Part shown: one piece after another, positions 8,417 to 20,019 of the stretch
Layout: every line of letters starts with the position of its first letter
How positions within the stretch are numbered: the stretch's first letter is position 1
From: Pelagibacterium limicola
GTDB lineage: Bacteria > Pseudomonadota > Alphaproteobacteria > Rhizobiales > Devosiaceae
Length of the DNA: 64,000 nt
Direction of reading: 5' to 3'
NCBI RefSeq assembly: GCF_015694405.1
Contig: NZ_JADQDB010000001.1
Span: 248,001 to 312,000 of the forward strand
Notes under the pieces: model-generated
Database searches by the model: none
What the model was told of the DNA's origin: nothing
The model's input: only the letters and a program-made list of their open reading frames with translations
Program-made: the position numbers and the translations under genes

Positions 8417-10531
8417 ATGAAATTCAAGCAAATGCTTATGGCCAGCACAGCGATGCTCATGCTGGCGACACCTTATCTGCCTGCTCAGGCCCAAGGCGTA
8501 TCCCAAATTCGCCTGGGGGTCGCCCAGGCAGCCCCCCCCGCCCTCGCTGGAGCCGTCCGGACCTATCTCGAAGCCCAGGCAATGCTCGAAGCGGCCCAGG
8601 CCGCCGGCAGCGATACGGCCGCCGCCGAGGATGCGCTGGAAGCGGCAGAAGCCGAACTTTCCGCACTCTGCGCCGCGCTTGGCCAGCCCGACCTCGAAGC
8701 CTGTATCGCCCTCGTCGAGAGCGGCGGTTTCGGTGCGCCTGCGCCAGAGCCGCAAGCTCAGCCCGAGCCCGAGCCGGAGCCTGAACCAGAGCCCGAACCC
8801 GAGCCGGAACCCCAGCCCGCGCCTGAGCCGCAACCAGAACCTCAACCCGCACCTGAGCCTCAGCCCCAACCAGAGCCCGAACCCGCTCCGGTCGTCGAAG
8901 AGCCCCAGCCAGCCCCCATGCCGCAGGAAACCGTCCAGACTCAAGAGGCGACACCACCAGCGACAGAGGCACAGCAGCCTCAGGACACCACTCAAGCGCC
9001 TTCCCAGGCCCCTGGCGCTGCCCTACCCGCCCCGCTCGCTGCGGCCGTCGAAGCCTACCGTCAGGCGTTGGCCGATTACGAGGCAGCCGTGGCGTCCGGC
9101 GGCGATACCACCGCAGCCGCCCAGGCGCTTATCAGAGCGGAAGCCGACCTGCGCGAGATCTGCTCGGCCGTCGGTCTCACCGATCTCGACACCTGCCTGG
9201 CAACATTTGGCATAGACCTCGAAATCGTGACCCCAGAGGCTGATGCGCCCGCCGTTACGCTTCCTGAACCCGAAGTGGTGCCGGACCCGCAGGACGTCGA
9301 GGTTGAAGTGGAGTTGCGTGACGATATCGTGCTCGAAGGCGACGTTCAGGGCGAAATGGTGCCCGAAGGCGTCGACGCTTCTGAGGTGGCTCCGCTCCTC
9401 GACAGCGAAAAGGATGCCTTCGCTGCCGAAGTCCGCGGTGATGCCGAAATCGAAGCTGAACTCGATGTCGAGGCGGAAGCCGAGATCGTTGCCGAACCGG
9501 TTGAGGCCGGACCGGCCCCCACGACCGACGCCGAGGCTCAGCCGCAGGTTGATACTCAGGCGATCGTGGCCATCACCGCCGAGGAAGGCACGCGCCGCGA
9601 AACTGCGCCGCTGACCACCCAGCAGCAGGCCGCCCAGCTTATCGGTCCGGTCCAGCAGCCGACCAACATCGAGATCATCACCACGATCGGCCTGGCCACG
9701 GTGTTTGCCATCGGCGCCAATTATTTCATCAACGCCCCCGATACGCCCCGCCTCGTTGAGGACAACTATCGCGACTACTGGATCGAGGACCTGCCCGGCG
9801 GGCGGACCCGCGAAGTGATCTTGCGGCCCGACGGCACCCAGCTCGTCACCATTCGCGACCGCTACGGCGACATCATCCGGCGCTCGCGCATCGAACGCGA
9901 TGGCCGCGAGATTCTCCTCGTCTATGTTGATGAGAGCTATCGTCGCTATGACGATCAGGGCCGCTGGATCGATCCGGGCCGGCAATTGCCCCCGCTTCGG
10001 CTCAACATCCCGGCACGCGAATATGTGCTCGATGCGTCCTATGCCGACCAGCAACGCGTTGCGTCCTTCCTTGGCCAGCCTCCGGTGGAAACGCTCCAGC
10101 GTTATTACACCATCGAGGAGGTCAAGCGCTCGTCCCGCCTGCGTGACATGGTCCGGCGCCTTGAGATCGGCGATCTCACCTTCGAGACCAACAGCGCCAA
10201 TATCGGCCCCGATCAGGTGTCGAACCTTTCGGCCGTGGCCTATGCCATGCTCGATCTGATCGCCGCCAACCCGGCCGAAACCTTCCTGATCGAAGGCCAC
10301 ACCGACGCTGTGGGATCGGACCTCCACAACCTCGATCTTTCCAACCGCCGTGCGGAATCGATCGCCTACGCCCTCACCCGCGTCTACGGCATCCCGCCGG
10401 AAAACCTGGCGACACAGGGCTATGGCGAGCGGTACCTCAAGATCAACACGCCCTACGCCGAGCGCCTCAATCGGCGTGTGACGATCCGCAGGATTACCCC
10501 GCTGATCACCCCGGTCGGCTCGGTAGGCTGA
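8417..10531 (+). CDS. OmpA-family protein with duplicated Cys-pair domain and Glu/Pro-rich linker
   Basis: I start this 704-residue protein at 8417, where AAGGAG lies 6-7 bases upstream and a signal peptide (cleavage after AQA near 26) follows. Two related helical units (about 37-95 and 204-263) each end in a C-x10-C pair. Between them lies a long EPEP/QPAP linker. A membrane-like patch ([16 protein letters not shown], about 419-434) and a YD-like basic region lead to a C-terminal OmpA peptidoglycan-binding domain ([33 protein letters not shown]). It probably anchors the envelope to peptidoglycan. A terminator follows. Confidence 0.88.
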   Translation: MKFKQMLMASTAMLMLATPYLPAQAQGVSQIRLGVAQAAPPALAGAVRTYLEAQAMLEAAQAAGSDTAAAEDALEAAEAELSALCAALGQPDLEACIALVESGGFGAPAPEPQAQPEPEPEPEPEPEPEPEPQPAPEPQPEPQPAPEPQPQPEPEPAPVVEEPQPAPMPQETVQTQEATPPATEAQQPQDTTQAPSQAPGAALPAPLAAAVEAYRQALADYEAAVASGGDTTAAAQALIRAEADLREICSAVGLTDLDTCLATFGIDLEIVTPEADAPAVTLPEPEVVPDPQDVEVEVELRDDIVLEGDVQGEMVPEGVDASEVAPLLDSEKDAFAAEVRGDAEIEAELDVEAEAEIVAEPVEAGPAPTTDAEAQPQVDTQAIVAITAEEGTRRETAPLTTQQQAAQLIGPVQQPTNIEIITTIGLATVFAIGANYFINAPDTPRLVEDNYRDYWIEDLPGGRTREVILRPDGTQLVTIRDRYGDIIRRSRIERDGREILLVYVDESYRRYDDQGRWIDPGRQLPPLRLNIPAREYVLDASYADQQRVASFLGQPPVETLQRYYTIEEVKRSSRLRDMVRRLEIGDLTFETNSANIGPDQVSNLSAVAYAMLDLIAANPAETFLIEGHTDAVGSDLHNLDLSNRRAESIAYALTRVYGIPPENLATQGYGERYLKINTPYAERLNRRVTIRRITPLITPVGSVG

Positions 10532-10551
10532 CCGCCGGAGACACACACGGG

Positions 10552-10579
10552 AAAGCCGGGCAAAGCGCCCGGCTTTTTC
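10552..10579 (+). terminator. Intrinsic terminator after OmpA-like gene
   Basis: GCCGGGC and GCCCGGC pair around AAAGC, with flanking AAA/TTT pairs and a T-run. The A-rich left side may let it act for the convergent gene as well. Confidence 0.88.
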
Positions 10580-10583
10580 TTGC

Positions 10584-10961
10584 CTATTCTTCCAATGTCA
10601 GGCGCGCCGCTACCCATGCCCGCAAGGGAGCAATCTGTGCCTCCTGCGTTGCGCGAATCTCTTTTGCAAGCGCCGCCAACTCCGGATCGCTACCGAAGTC
10701 CAGAACCATCTCCGCCAGGTCGATGATCGCCTGTTGAAGCACGATCGTCCTGATTGCGAAATCCAGATTCGCATCGCCCAGGAGTTCGACCCGCATCATC
10801 GCCGCCCCAAGGTGGTCCATCGTCGCTTCTAACGCCGCGTCCGCATCGACATAGATTGTCCGCCGCCCGTCGGGTGTCCCTTCATCCGGCTGTGCTGCGG
10901 CCTCCATCGGCAGGGCAGCGAGCGCGAGCAAGGCCAGCACATGCCTCAGCAATTTTCCCAA
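10584..10961 (-). CDS. Secreted DUF305-like protein lacking the metal-binding His pair
   Basis: This 125-residue protein has a signal peptide ending near AAAQ (residue 24). Its body follows the DUF305 (CopM-type) plan: a GDANLDFAI turn, the helix QQAIIDLAEMVLDFG, then DPELAALAKEI and TQEAQIAPLRAW. In canonical members the helix begins MIPHHQGAIDMA, where the His pair and Met bind copper. Here those positions read IVLQQAIIDLA, so metal binding at that site looks lost. The family assignment comes from pattern memory and should be treated as probable. Confidence 0.7.
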   Translation of the reverse strand: MGKLLRHVLALLALAALPMEAAAQPDEGTPDGRRTIYVDADAALEATMDHLGAAMMRVELLGDANLDFAIRTIVLQQAIIDLAEMVLDFGSDPELAALAKEIRATQEAQIAPLRAWVAARLTLEE

Positions 10962-10992
10962 GCGTTTCTCCTTCTTCTGGCCGGATAGGTCG

Positions 10993-11610
10993 TCACTTCA
11001 CCGGCTGCCGCAAAACCGTCCTGAGCTTGACCGCCGCGACCTTGCGCGGGTCCGATAGATAGATCTCGTGGTGCCTGCCCGTCATCGTCAGCCCCTTTGC
11101 CGGTATGAACGCGTTATGCAGCTCGGCCAGCACCGGCGTTTCGTCGTCGTAGGAGCCCGTATGCAGCACCTGCACCGCACGCCCCTCCTCAAGCACCTCC
11201 ACCCGCATTTTCCCGAGCGCGGGCGGCGCTTTTTTCTTTGCCACCTTGTTGATTGCCGCATCGATCATCTTCGGGCCAATCCAGTCGGGGACCATGAGCA
11301 TCATCGTCCATTTCCATTTGGATTTCTCCCGCGTGAGAAATGTCGACATATCGTCGGCCCACCACAGCCCTTCGAGCGGCGGTACGACATAGTCCCGCCC
11401 CAACTCGGACTTGCTCGCGAACTTTATGGCATAGGCAACGGAATAGAGCGTCTCGACCGCGTCGGCGTAGGCCGCGGCTGTGTTGGGATCGCCCTCGCCA
11501 TCGATCATGAGGAACCGCATCGGCGGCACATCGACGAAATGAAAGCCCTGCCGGGCGCCCGGCGCATAGAGGGACTTGAGGGTCTTCTTGAAATCGGTCT
11601 TGTCCGCCAT
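10993..11610 (-). CDS. GyrI-like small-molecule-binding domain protein
   Basis: This 205-residue protein starts at ATG 11610, where MADKTDFKK opens the conserved part; longer upstream readings run through non-coding-looking sequence. It has the family's FHFVDVPPMRFLMIDGEGDPN opening and a C-terminal LHTGSYDDETPVLAELHNAF and HHEIYLSDPRK, typical of stand-alone GyrI-like (SRPBCC/AraC effector-binding) proteins of Gram-negative and Gram-positive bacteria. The ligand is unknown. It is divergent from the DUF533 gene. Confidence 0.88.
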   Translation of the reverse strand: MADKTDFKKTLKSLYAPGARQGFHFVDVPPMRFLMIDGEGDPNTAAAYADAVETLYSVAYAIKFASKSELGRDYVVPPLEGLWWADDMSTFLTREKSKWKWTMMLMVPDWIGPKMIDAAINKVAKKKAPPALGKMRVEVLEEGRAVQVLHTGSYDDETPVLAELHNAFIPAKGLTMTGRHHEIYLSDPRKVAAVKLRTVLRQPVK

Positions 11611-11701
11611 CCTCCACCCTGCAATTTTGCCGCACCGCCCCTTGCGCGGACTCGCCTCCGCGCCTATTTCGCGAGTGAACCGTTTATCGGGACCAAAGAC
11701 A

Positions 11702-12313
11702 ATGTTCGATATCGACAAGATCATCACCGCCCTAAAGACCGATCCCAATCTTCAGCGGGCCGCCGGCACCGGAGCGGCCGGGCTGGCCGCGGGAATGCTG
11801 CTCGGCGGCGGCGGCGTCAAAAAGCTCGTCAAATATGGGGCGCTGGCCGCCATCGGTTCCATCGCCTACAACGCGTGGCAGAAGAGCCGGCAGCCTGGAG
11901 ACTTCACCCCCGTCGAAACCCCACCGCCTGGACCGTTCATGCCCGCGCCTTCGGAGGAAACCGCGAGGGAAGACCTCGCCAAATCGCTCGTGCGCGCCAT
12001 GATTGCTGCGGCCAAGGCCGATGGCGGCATCGATGCGGAAGAAAAGGAACGCATCTTCGCCCGTCTTGAGGGCATGAACCTTTCCGCCGCCGAAAAGGCC
12101 TTTGTCTTTGATGAACTGTCTTCGCCGCTCGATATCGAGGCCGTCCTCCGCGGCGCGGACACTCCCGAGCACGCGGCGGAAATCTACGCCGCCTCGCTAG
12201 TCGCGATAAACGGAACGCGACCCGAGGAACTGCGGTATCTCGAAACCCTCGCGAGCCGCCTCAATCTTCCCGACGCGCTCGTCTCGGAAATTCACGCCGC
12301 AGCAACACAATAA
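11702..12313 (+). CDS. DUF533/TerB-like inner-membrane protein (YebE type)
   Basis: This 203-residue protein has a glycine-rich hydrophobic segment (GTGAAGLAAGMLLGGG, about 22-37) and a C-terminal TerB-like helical domain (LVRAMIAAAKADGGIDAEEKERI, ADTPEHAAEIYAASLVAI). This is the layout of YebE/DUF533 proteins, whose function is unknown. The ATG at 11702 follows a weak purine tract. It is transcribed away from the GyrI-like gene. Confidence 0.88.
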   Translation: MFDIDKIITALKTDPNLQRAAGTGAAGLAAGMLLGGGGVKKLVKYGALAAIGSIAYNAWQKSRQPGDFTPVETPPPGPFMPAPSEETAREDLAKSLVRAMIAAAKADGGIDAEEKERIFARLEGMNLSAAEKAFVFDELSSPLDIEAVLRGADTPEHAAEIYAASLVAINGTRPEELRYLETLASRLNLPDALVSEIHAAATQ

Positions 12314-12376
12314 TCCCGGGAACCAAACTGCCGGTCCGAGGGTTACCACTGATGCAACGTTAGGGGGGTCTGCACC

Positions 12377-12550
12377 ATGACCTATCTTGACCCGAGCCAT
12401 CCACGCAGCCGTAACGACGCGACCCGCTGGATCGTACGCATTCTCGCGACCGCTGGCATCCTTGCGTTCGGCTGGTTTGCGCTGACCGTCGGAACCGGTC
12501 CTACCGGATCCCCGACAATCGTTCAGGAACCGGTCAACGGCGGCCTCTAG
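12377..12550 (+). CDS. Small single-pass membrane protein (57 aa)
   Basis: An ATG at 12377 preceded by AGGGGGG opens 57 codons ending at TAG 12548-12550. The product has a basic N-terminus (HPRSRNDATRW) followed by one hydrophobic helix (IVRILATAGILAFGWFALTV, about 19-38) and a short Gly/Pro tail. I do not recognise a family. Size, ribosome site and helix make it a believable small membrane protein. Confidence 0.6.
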   Translation: MTYLDPSHPRSRNDATRWIVRILATAGILAFGWFALTVGTGPTGSPTIVQEPVNGGL

Positions 12551-12616
12551 GACATCTGCCGAAATCGCGGAAATCGCTTGGTGCCCGAGCAGTCTGGGCC
12601 CGGTCCCGAAAGCTGG

Positions 12617-12841
12617 TTATTTCTTTCCGCTACGCTTGATCGACTTGATCGCCAGGGGCGGCATACCGGATTTTTGCGAGATTTCGCGGTCCTGGTCCAT
12701 GATGGCGGTACGCGCCGGCTCGTCGCCGTCGAGCCCTCCGAGCAGGCTCGCATCTACCTTGCGGTTGGACCGCTGGCTACCGTCCTCATAAACAACGTCG
12801 AAAAGCACGTACTCGGTACGCACCGTCGGTTTCCTTGCCAT
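12617..12841 (-). CDS. Small hypothetical protein, basic C-terminus
   Basis: This is 74 residues from the ATG at 12841 (a TTG at 12862 would add seven). It begins ARKPTVRTEYVLFDVVYEDGSQRSN and ends in a lysine-rich tail (IKSIKRSGKK). No signal peptide or membrane segment is present and I recognise no named family. The codon pattern looks coding. It lies 78 bases downstream of the HlyU-like gene on the same strand. Confidence 0.6.
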   Translation of the reverse strand: MARKPTVRTEYVLFDVVYEDGSQRSNRKVDASLLGGLDGDEPARTAIMDQDREISQKSGMPPLAIKSIKRSGKK

Positions 12842-12919
12842 AAGGCATGTCCAATTCTGCAATGAAATAAGCGAGATTGGCGCCCTTCTAGCGCCACGCC
12901 GTCAGGAAAGCAAATCCGA

Positions 12920-13207
12920 TCAGGAAAACAGCGTCCGTCCCTGCTCCTTGACGATCTGCCGGCCCTTGCCGAGCGTCGCGGCAGCCGCGTCCTCCCTGGA
13001 GGAAAACTTGTCGGCCCGGATAAAGGAATAGGTCTTCAACTCCCCATCGATTTCCTTCTCGATGGTCCCCGCAATCTGGAACTCGCCCCCGGCCTTCATC
13101 AGCGTGGCCTTGATAACGAACCCCTCGAATTCCTCCTGGGCGTCCGGGGCAGCCGAAGCAGCACTTCCTGCATCCCCGCCTCCAAACAGCTTTTTCCAAA
13201 ATGACAT
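12920..13207 (-). CDS. HlyU family protein
   Basis: This 95-residue protein starts at ATG 13207 (MSFWKKLFGGG). The family pattern is clear: EEFEGFVIKATLMKAGGEFQIAG, then KTYSFIRADKFSSREDA and GRQIVKEQG. HlyU proteins are called transcriptional regulators after the Vibrio founder, but most alphaproteobacterial members are untested. It follows rpoD on the same strand after a hairpin. Confidence 0.88.
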   Translation of the reverse strand: MSFWKKLFGGGDAGSAASAAPDAQEEFEGFVIKATLMKAGGEFQIAGTIEKEIDGELKTYSFIRADKFSSREDAAAATLGKGRQIVKEQGRTLFS

Positions 13208-13232
13208 CGCATGCCCTCCGTCTGAAATACGA

Positions 13233-13253
13233 GGGGCGGCTCGAGGCCGCCCC
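13233..13253 (-). terminator. Hairpin between rpoD and the HlyU gene
   Basis: GGGGCGGC and GCCGCCCC pair (8 bp) around TCGAG. Read on the minus strand it is followed by a weak T-rich stretch, so it may end most rpoD transcripts. It is not a perfect terminator. Confidence 0.45.
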
Positions 13254-13285
13254 AAACGCGCGAGATAGTATTAGTCCGATACGGC

Positions 13286-15367
<2,082 letters not shown>

Positions 15368-15566
15368 AAAGTTGCTCTCCTGAGCCGCGCCGCTCGGGCG
15401 CCGGTATCATCCTTCGCGACGGATAGGACGGGTCAACTGGGCAAGGGACGCCATCAGGGTTAACAATTCGCTTCTCACCGCGAAAAATCCCCGATCATGG
15501 CTCGCTACCCCTCTAAAATTGCGCAGCGCATATACGCAAAAACGCGCCGACACGAAACACCCTTTT

Positions 15567-17486
15567 TCAAAGGCTCCGCGTCGCACGCCCGGATAACGAA
15601 CCAAATCCCTCGATCAGCGCCTCTGTTCCATCGACACTGGAAATCTGGTTCTGGATGTCTCGCAGCCTTTCAAATGAATGTTCGCTCAGGTCTTCGCCTA
15701 GCGCCGTCTCGGCTGCTTTGAGTTCCCTATTTAGTCGAACCGATTTGTAATGCAAGGCCAGCGCGTGTTTTAATCCGGTCTCTGCGTCGATTTGTGCGGT
15801 ATCGGCGTCCACCTGCCACACCCCCTGCCGGGCCAGCAGCGTCCGCATCCGCTCGAGGATCGGGCCGTGCCCCCGCGCGATCAAGGCCTCGTGCACGCCA
15901 TTGGCGCCGAGATCGGGATGCACCGTTGCAAGATCGAGAAACGCCGCCAAAGCCTGCCGAGCGGGGAGCGATTGGAATTCGATTTCCGCCAGCGATTCCA
16001 GCCGCGATTGCGCCAGTTCGGGATGGTTCACCAGACTGAGGATGATCACCGCCTCGCGCGGGGTCGCATCCGGCGCCGCCCCGCTTTTCAGCAACCGCGA
16101 ATTGCGCAAGGTATCGGAGACCAGCGTGCGCGGATTACCCCGCGGTCCGGACCTGCGCCCGTCATACCCCCCCTGCCCGCGGCGCTGCCAGTTGCCGCGC
16201 GCCCTAACGAACAGGGCCGAAATCTTCTCGTCGAACGCCTGGGAATAATGCCGCCGCACCGAAACGTCGGCAATCTGCGCTGCCCGCTCACGCAGTCGCG
16301 CCTCGAGCGCCGCACGCTGCTCGGGCGCTTCGGGTATCCCTGCGGCCGTCTCGATGGCCCACACCGCCTCGGCCAGCGGTCGCGCATTGGCGATGAGGTC
16401 CGCAAATGCCTGCCGCCCGCGCTGCTTGATGAGATCGTCCGGATCCAGCCCATCGGGAAGCGTGGCGATCGAAACGCTCTTGCCGGGCTTGAGCAGCGGC
16501 AAGGCCATGTCCACGGCCCGTTCCGCCGCCCGCAACCCCGCGCTGTCGCCATCGAAGCACAACACCGGAATATCGGTCATCCGCCACAACAGCGTCAGGT
16601 GGTCCTCGGTCAGCGCCGTGCCCATTCCGGCCGTCGCACCCTCGAACCCCGCCGCCACAGCGGCAATCACGTCGAGATAGCCTTCAACGACGATAATCGG
16701 CTTGCCATCGTACCCCGCCTGCCGGGCGGCCTGCCCGTTGTATAGGGTCTGGCGTTTGTGGAAGAGCTCGGTTTCCGGCGAGTTTAGATATTTCGCCGCC
16801 ACGTCCGCCGAGAGCGCCCGCCCGCCAAAAGCGATCACCCGCCCCCGGAAATCGGAAATCGGAAACATCAGTCGGTTGCGGAACCGGTCATAGGGCACCG
16901 CGATGTCCTCGCCATGCACCACCAGCCCGGTATCGATCATGTCCTTGAGCGGAACCCCGTTTGCCGCAAGGAACTCTTTCAGCCCGTTCCGGCTGTCCGG
17001 CGCGAACCCGATCCGGAACCGCTGCTGCATTGCGGCGGGCACCGCCCGCTCCAGGAGATACCCCCGCGCCCGCGCGCCCACGTTATGCGCCAGCGCCTCG
17101 GTGAAATAGGTCGTCGCCAGTTCCATGACATCGTAAAGCGAGCGCCGCGCCTCTGCCCGCTTTTCCGCGCGCTCGTCCCGCGCAGGCATCGGCACGCCCG
17201 CCCGGCCCGCCAGCAACTCCACGGCCTCGGGAAAGCTCATCCCCGTCTTGTCGGTCAGGAACCGGAAATGATCCCCCGACGCCCCGCACCCGAAACAGTG
17301 ATACCGCCCGCGCTTGTCGTCGGCATGAAAGGAAGGGCTCTTTTCGCCATGAAATGGGCAGCACGCCCACATGTCGCCCTTGCCCGGCTGGCTCTTGCGC
17401 TTGTCCCAGACAACATGCTCCCCCACCACCTGCGTAATCGGCAGGCGGTTGCGGATCTCGTCGAGAAAAGCATCGGAAAAGCGCAT
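15567..17486 (-). CDS. dnaG: DNA primase DnaG
   Basis: This 639-residue primase makes RNA primers for replication. The N-terminal CHC2 zinc ribbon reads CPFHGEKSPSFH ... YHCFGCGASGD (about 42-73), and the TOPRIM core contains IIVVEGYLDVIAA and CFDGDSAGLRAA. The C-terminal helicase-interaction region is more divergent. The ATG at 17486 begins MRFSDAFLDEIRNRLPI, the usual start. It lies just upstream of rpoD on the same strand. Confidence 0.98.
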   Translation of the reverse strand: MRFSDAFLDEIRNRLPITQVVGEHVVWDKRKSQPGKGDMWACCPFHGEKSPSFHADDKRGRYHCFGCGASGDHFRFLTDKTGMSFPEAVELLAGRAGVPMPARDERAEKRAEARRSLYDVMELATTYFTEALAHNVGARARGYLLERAVPAAMQQRFRIGFAPDSRNGLKEFLAANGVPLKDMIDTGLVVHGEDIAVPYDRFRNRLMFPISDFRGRVIAFGGRALSADVAAKYLNSPETELFHKRQTLYNGQAARQAGYDGKPIIVVEGYLDVIAAVAAGFEGATAGMGTALTEDHLTLLWRMTDIPVLCFDGDSAGLRAAERAVDMALPLLKPGKSVSIATLPDGLDPDDLIKQRGRQAFADLIANARPLAEAVWAIETAAGIPEAPEQRAALEARLRERAAQIADVSVRRHYSQAFDEKISALFVRARGNWQRRGQGGYDGRRSGPRGNPRTLVSDTLRNSRLLKSGAAPDATPREAVIILSLVNHPELAQSRLESLAEIEFQSLPARQALAAFLDLATVHPDLGANGVHEALIARGHGPILERMRTLLARQGVWQVDADTAQIDAETGLKHALALHYKSVRLNRELKAAETALGEDLSEHSFERLRDIQNQISSVDGTEALIEGFGSLSGRATRSL

Positions 17487-17571
17487 GGGCCTTAGGTAAG
17501 CACCAACACGCCAAAAGTCACCATGTCAGGCGTTTTCCACAGACCCCGCCGGCGATGACATGCGCCAGCGA

Positions 17572-17919
17572 CTATTCGGGAACCGGCGCGCCTCCCAACC
17601 CGACTTCATTGCCATCCGGATCCCTATAGAGTGCCTTGCGAACGCCGTTACGATATGTAACGCGCTCGGTCGGCTCGACGCCACGCTGGGCAATTCGCGT
17701 CACCCAATCTTCGAAATCATCGACGAATATCGTCAGGACAGAATGGCCGGCATGGTCGGCGTTCTGGTCGATAAAGACACTTCTGTGCTCTTCCAGTTCC
17801 CAGACAACTTCAGTGTCCGATGCAACAAAACTTGGCCCGGACCCGAACAATTGTGCATACCACTGTTTGGCAATCTCGATGTCACGAACGTAAATGCCTG
17901 CATACATGTCGAGTGGCAC
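17572..17919 (-). CDS. VOC family (glyoxalase/bleomycin-resistance fold) protein
   Basis: This 115-residue protein starts at GTG 17919, with AAGGAG 8 bases upstream. It has the paired beta-alpha-beta-beta-beta layout of VOC proteins: MYAGIYVRDIEIAKQWYAQLF at the start and ALYRDPDGNEVGLG near the end. Such small members include glyoxalase-like and resistance proteins; substrate and metal dependence cannot be told here. It lies between dnaG and yqeY on the same strand. Confidence 0.85.
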   Translation of the reverse strand: MPLDMYAGIYVRDIEIAKQWYAQLFGSGPSFVASDTEVVWELEEHRSVFIDQNADHAGHSVLTIFVDDFEDWVTRIAQRGVEPTERVTYRNGVRKALYRDPDGNEVGLGGAPVPE

Positions 17920-18037
17920 GGGACATTCTCCTTGGTTTCGTCAGCCTCCATTACGGCAAGACGATTGGGCAGGGAAATTGTCGACACGTTGGAGCCAAGT
18001 TTCTGCAGCAATTTGTGCATAGAGATGCGATACAGAA

Positions 18038-18487
18038 CTATCCCCCCAGCGCCGCCTTCACCTGCTTGGATGCCGCGCCGAAATCGATCTGCCCGGGATA
18101 CTTCGCCTTCAAGACACCGATTACCTTGCCCATGTCCTTGACGCCCTCGGCGCCCGTCTCCGCGATCGCCGCCTTGATCGCGGCATCGACTTCCGCCTCG
18201 TCCATGGCCTTGGGCAGAAACTCCTGGATGATGGCGATTTCCGCGCGCTCCTTGGCCTCGAGTTCGGGCCGGGCGTTCTCGGCATAGATCGCCGCGGACT
18301 CCTCGCGCTGTTTCACCATCTTTTGTAGCAGTGCCAGAATATCCTCGTCGCCCACCGACTTGCCTTCGCCGCGTGCTGCGATGTCGCGATCCTTGATCGC
18401 GGCGCTGATCATCCGCAGCGTGGAGGTGCGGGCTGCGTTGCGAGCCTTGAGAGCGTCCTTCATTGCAGTATTGATCGTCTCGCGCAT
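18038..18487 (-). CDS. GatB/YqeY domain protein
   Basis: This 149-residue protein from ATG 18487 (AGGAAGGAT upstream) is a YqeY-type protein: MRETINTAMKDALKARN, ILALLQKMVKQREESAAIY, AIIQEFLPKAMDE and DMGKVIGVLKAKYPGQID. YqeY resembles the tail domain of the GatB amidotransferase subunit, but the stand-alone form has no settled function. In many proteobacteria it sits near rpoD/dnaG, as here, and beside carA, which is divergent. Confidence 0.93.
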   Translation of the reverse strand: MRETINTAMKDALKARNAARTSTLRMISAAIKDRDIAARGEGKSVGDEDILALLQKMVKQREESAAIYAENARPELEAKERAEIAIIQEFLPKAMDEAEVDAAIKAAIAETGAEGVKDMGKVIGVLKAKYPGQIDFGAASKQVKAALGG

Positions 18488-18740
18488 GATCGAAATCCTT
18501 CCTCGAAATGACTTGCCCGAGCATATACCCCACGTCCCGATGAAAGCCAATTGCCGCGACAATTCATCAACCCATTGATATCAAACGATTTCCAGCGCCC
18601 AGATCGCGGTTGACCGCTGCCCGGCCTTGAACTAGTTTCCGCCCAACCCATTATTAGGTACGACCCATGGATTCCCCCGGCCTCAGTCGCCCGGCGGTTT
18701 CCCCGCGCCAAGAGCACCGCAAAACGCCAAGGAGCACCCC

Positions 18741-19928
18741 ATGTCCGGTTGGCAGGAAACGCCCCCCTCCGCAGTCCTCATCCTGCGCGATGGCACCCGC
18801 CTCGAAGGCCACGGCATCGGCGCTATCGGCATGGCTGCCGGGGAAGTGTGCTTCAACACCGCGATGACCGGTTACCAGGAGATCCTAACCGATCCCTCTT
18901 ATGCCGGGCAGATCATCACCTTCACTTTTCCTCACATCGGCAATGTCGGCACCAACGATGAAGACATCGAAACCGTCAACATGGCCGGCGCGTCCGGCGT
19001 GCGCGGCGCGGTGATCAAGGCCGATATCACCAGCCCGTCCAACTACCGTGCCGCCGAAAAGCTCGACGCCTGGCTCAAGAAGCGCGGCATCATCGGCATC
19101 GCCGGGCTCGACACCCGCGCCTTGACGGCGCTGATCCGCGAAAACGGCATGGCCGATGCCGTCATCGCCCATGCTCCCGACGGCAAGTTCGACGAAGCCG
19201 CCCTGCAGGCCGAGCTTGACGCCTTCCCGGGCCTTGAGGGCCTCGATCTAGCCAAGGAAGTTTCCACCACCCAGACCTACCGCTGGGACGAAACCCGCTG
19301 GCGCTGGGGCGAGGGCTACGGCACCGTCGAGAACCCGGAATTCCACATCGTGGCCATGGATTTCGGTGCCAAGCGCAACATTCTGCGCTGCATTGCCGAT
19401 CAGGGCGCGCGGGTCACCGTCGTTCCTGCCACCGCCTCAGCCGAAGACGTTCTCGCGCATAACCCGGACGGCATCTTCCTCTCCAACGGACCCGGCGATC
19501 CGGCCGCGACCGGCGAATATGCCGTGCCGACCATCCGGGCGCTCATGGAAACCGGCAAGCCCGTTTTCGGCATCTGCCTGGGCCACCAGCTTCTGGGCCT
19601 CGCGCTGGGCGGCAAGACCCAGAAGATGCATCAGGGCCATCACGGCGCCAACCACCCCGTCAAGGACCTCACCACAGGCAAGGTCGAGATCACCTCGATG
19701 AACCACGGTTTTGCCGTCGACCGCGACAGTCTCCCCGCTGGCGTCGTCGAAACCCATGTCTCTCTGTTCGATGGTTCGAATGCTGGCCTTGCCGTTGAAG
19801 GAAAGCCGATCTTTTCGGTGCAGTACCACCCCGAAGCCTCCCCCGGCCCGCATGACGCCCACTACCTCTTCACGCGGTTCTTAAATCATGTCCGGGAGCA
19901 GAAAGGCGTCGCCGCGGAAGCCGAATAG
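18741..19928 (+). CDS. carA: Carbamoyl-phosphate synthase small subunit
   Basis: This 395-residue protein supplies ammonia from glutamine to CarB for arginine and pyrimidine synthesis. The N-terminal CarA domain (GEVCFNTAMTGYQEILTDPS) is followed by a class I glutamine amidotransferase domain with the nucleophile in GICLGHQLLG and the His-Glu pair in QYHPEASPGP. AAGGAG precedes the ATG at 18741. carB is not adjacent but about 9.5 kb downstream in the same direction. Confidence 0.98.
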   Translation: MSGWQETPPSAVLILRDGTRLEGHGIGAIGMAAGEVCFNTAMTGYQEILTDPSYAGQIITFTFPHIGNVGTNDEDIETVNMAGASGVRGAVIKADITSPSNYRAAEKLDAWLKKRGIIGIAGLDTRALTALIRENGMADAVIAHAPDGKFDEAALQAELDAFPGLEGLDLAKEVSTTQTYRWDETRWRWGEGYGTVENPEFHIVAMDFGAKRNILRCIADQGARVTVVPATASAEDVLAHNPDGIFLSNGPGDPAATGEYAVPTIRALMETGKPVFGICLGHQLLGLALGGKTQKMHQGHHGANHPVKDLTTGKVEITSMNHGFAVDRDSLPAGVVETHVSLFDGSNAGLAVEGKPIFSVQYHPEASPGPHDAHYLFTRFLNHVREQKGVAAEAE

Positions 19929-20019
19929 GGATCAGGGGCAGGCCACCGCCCGCCCCTGTCGAAGGAAGTAAGAGTTGGGCAGATGCCTGTCGTCGTGCGC
20001 CAGCCACCCGTCCCACGTT

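Noticed and set aside
8750-8900. Tandem repeat or microsatellite in the OmpA-like gene
   Set aside because: The reiterated Glu-Pro codons are in frame and explain the low complexity; no evidence for slippage.
7739-8995. A 418-codon minus-strand frame rich in Gly-Leu-Arg repeats
   Set aside because: It is the complement of the proline/glutamate repeats of the OmpA-like gene and gives artificial repeats.
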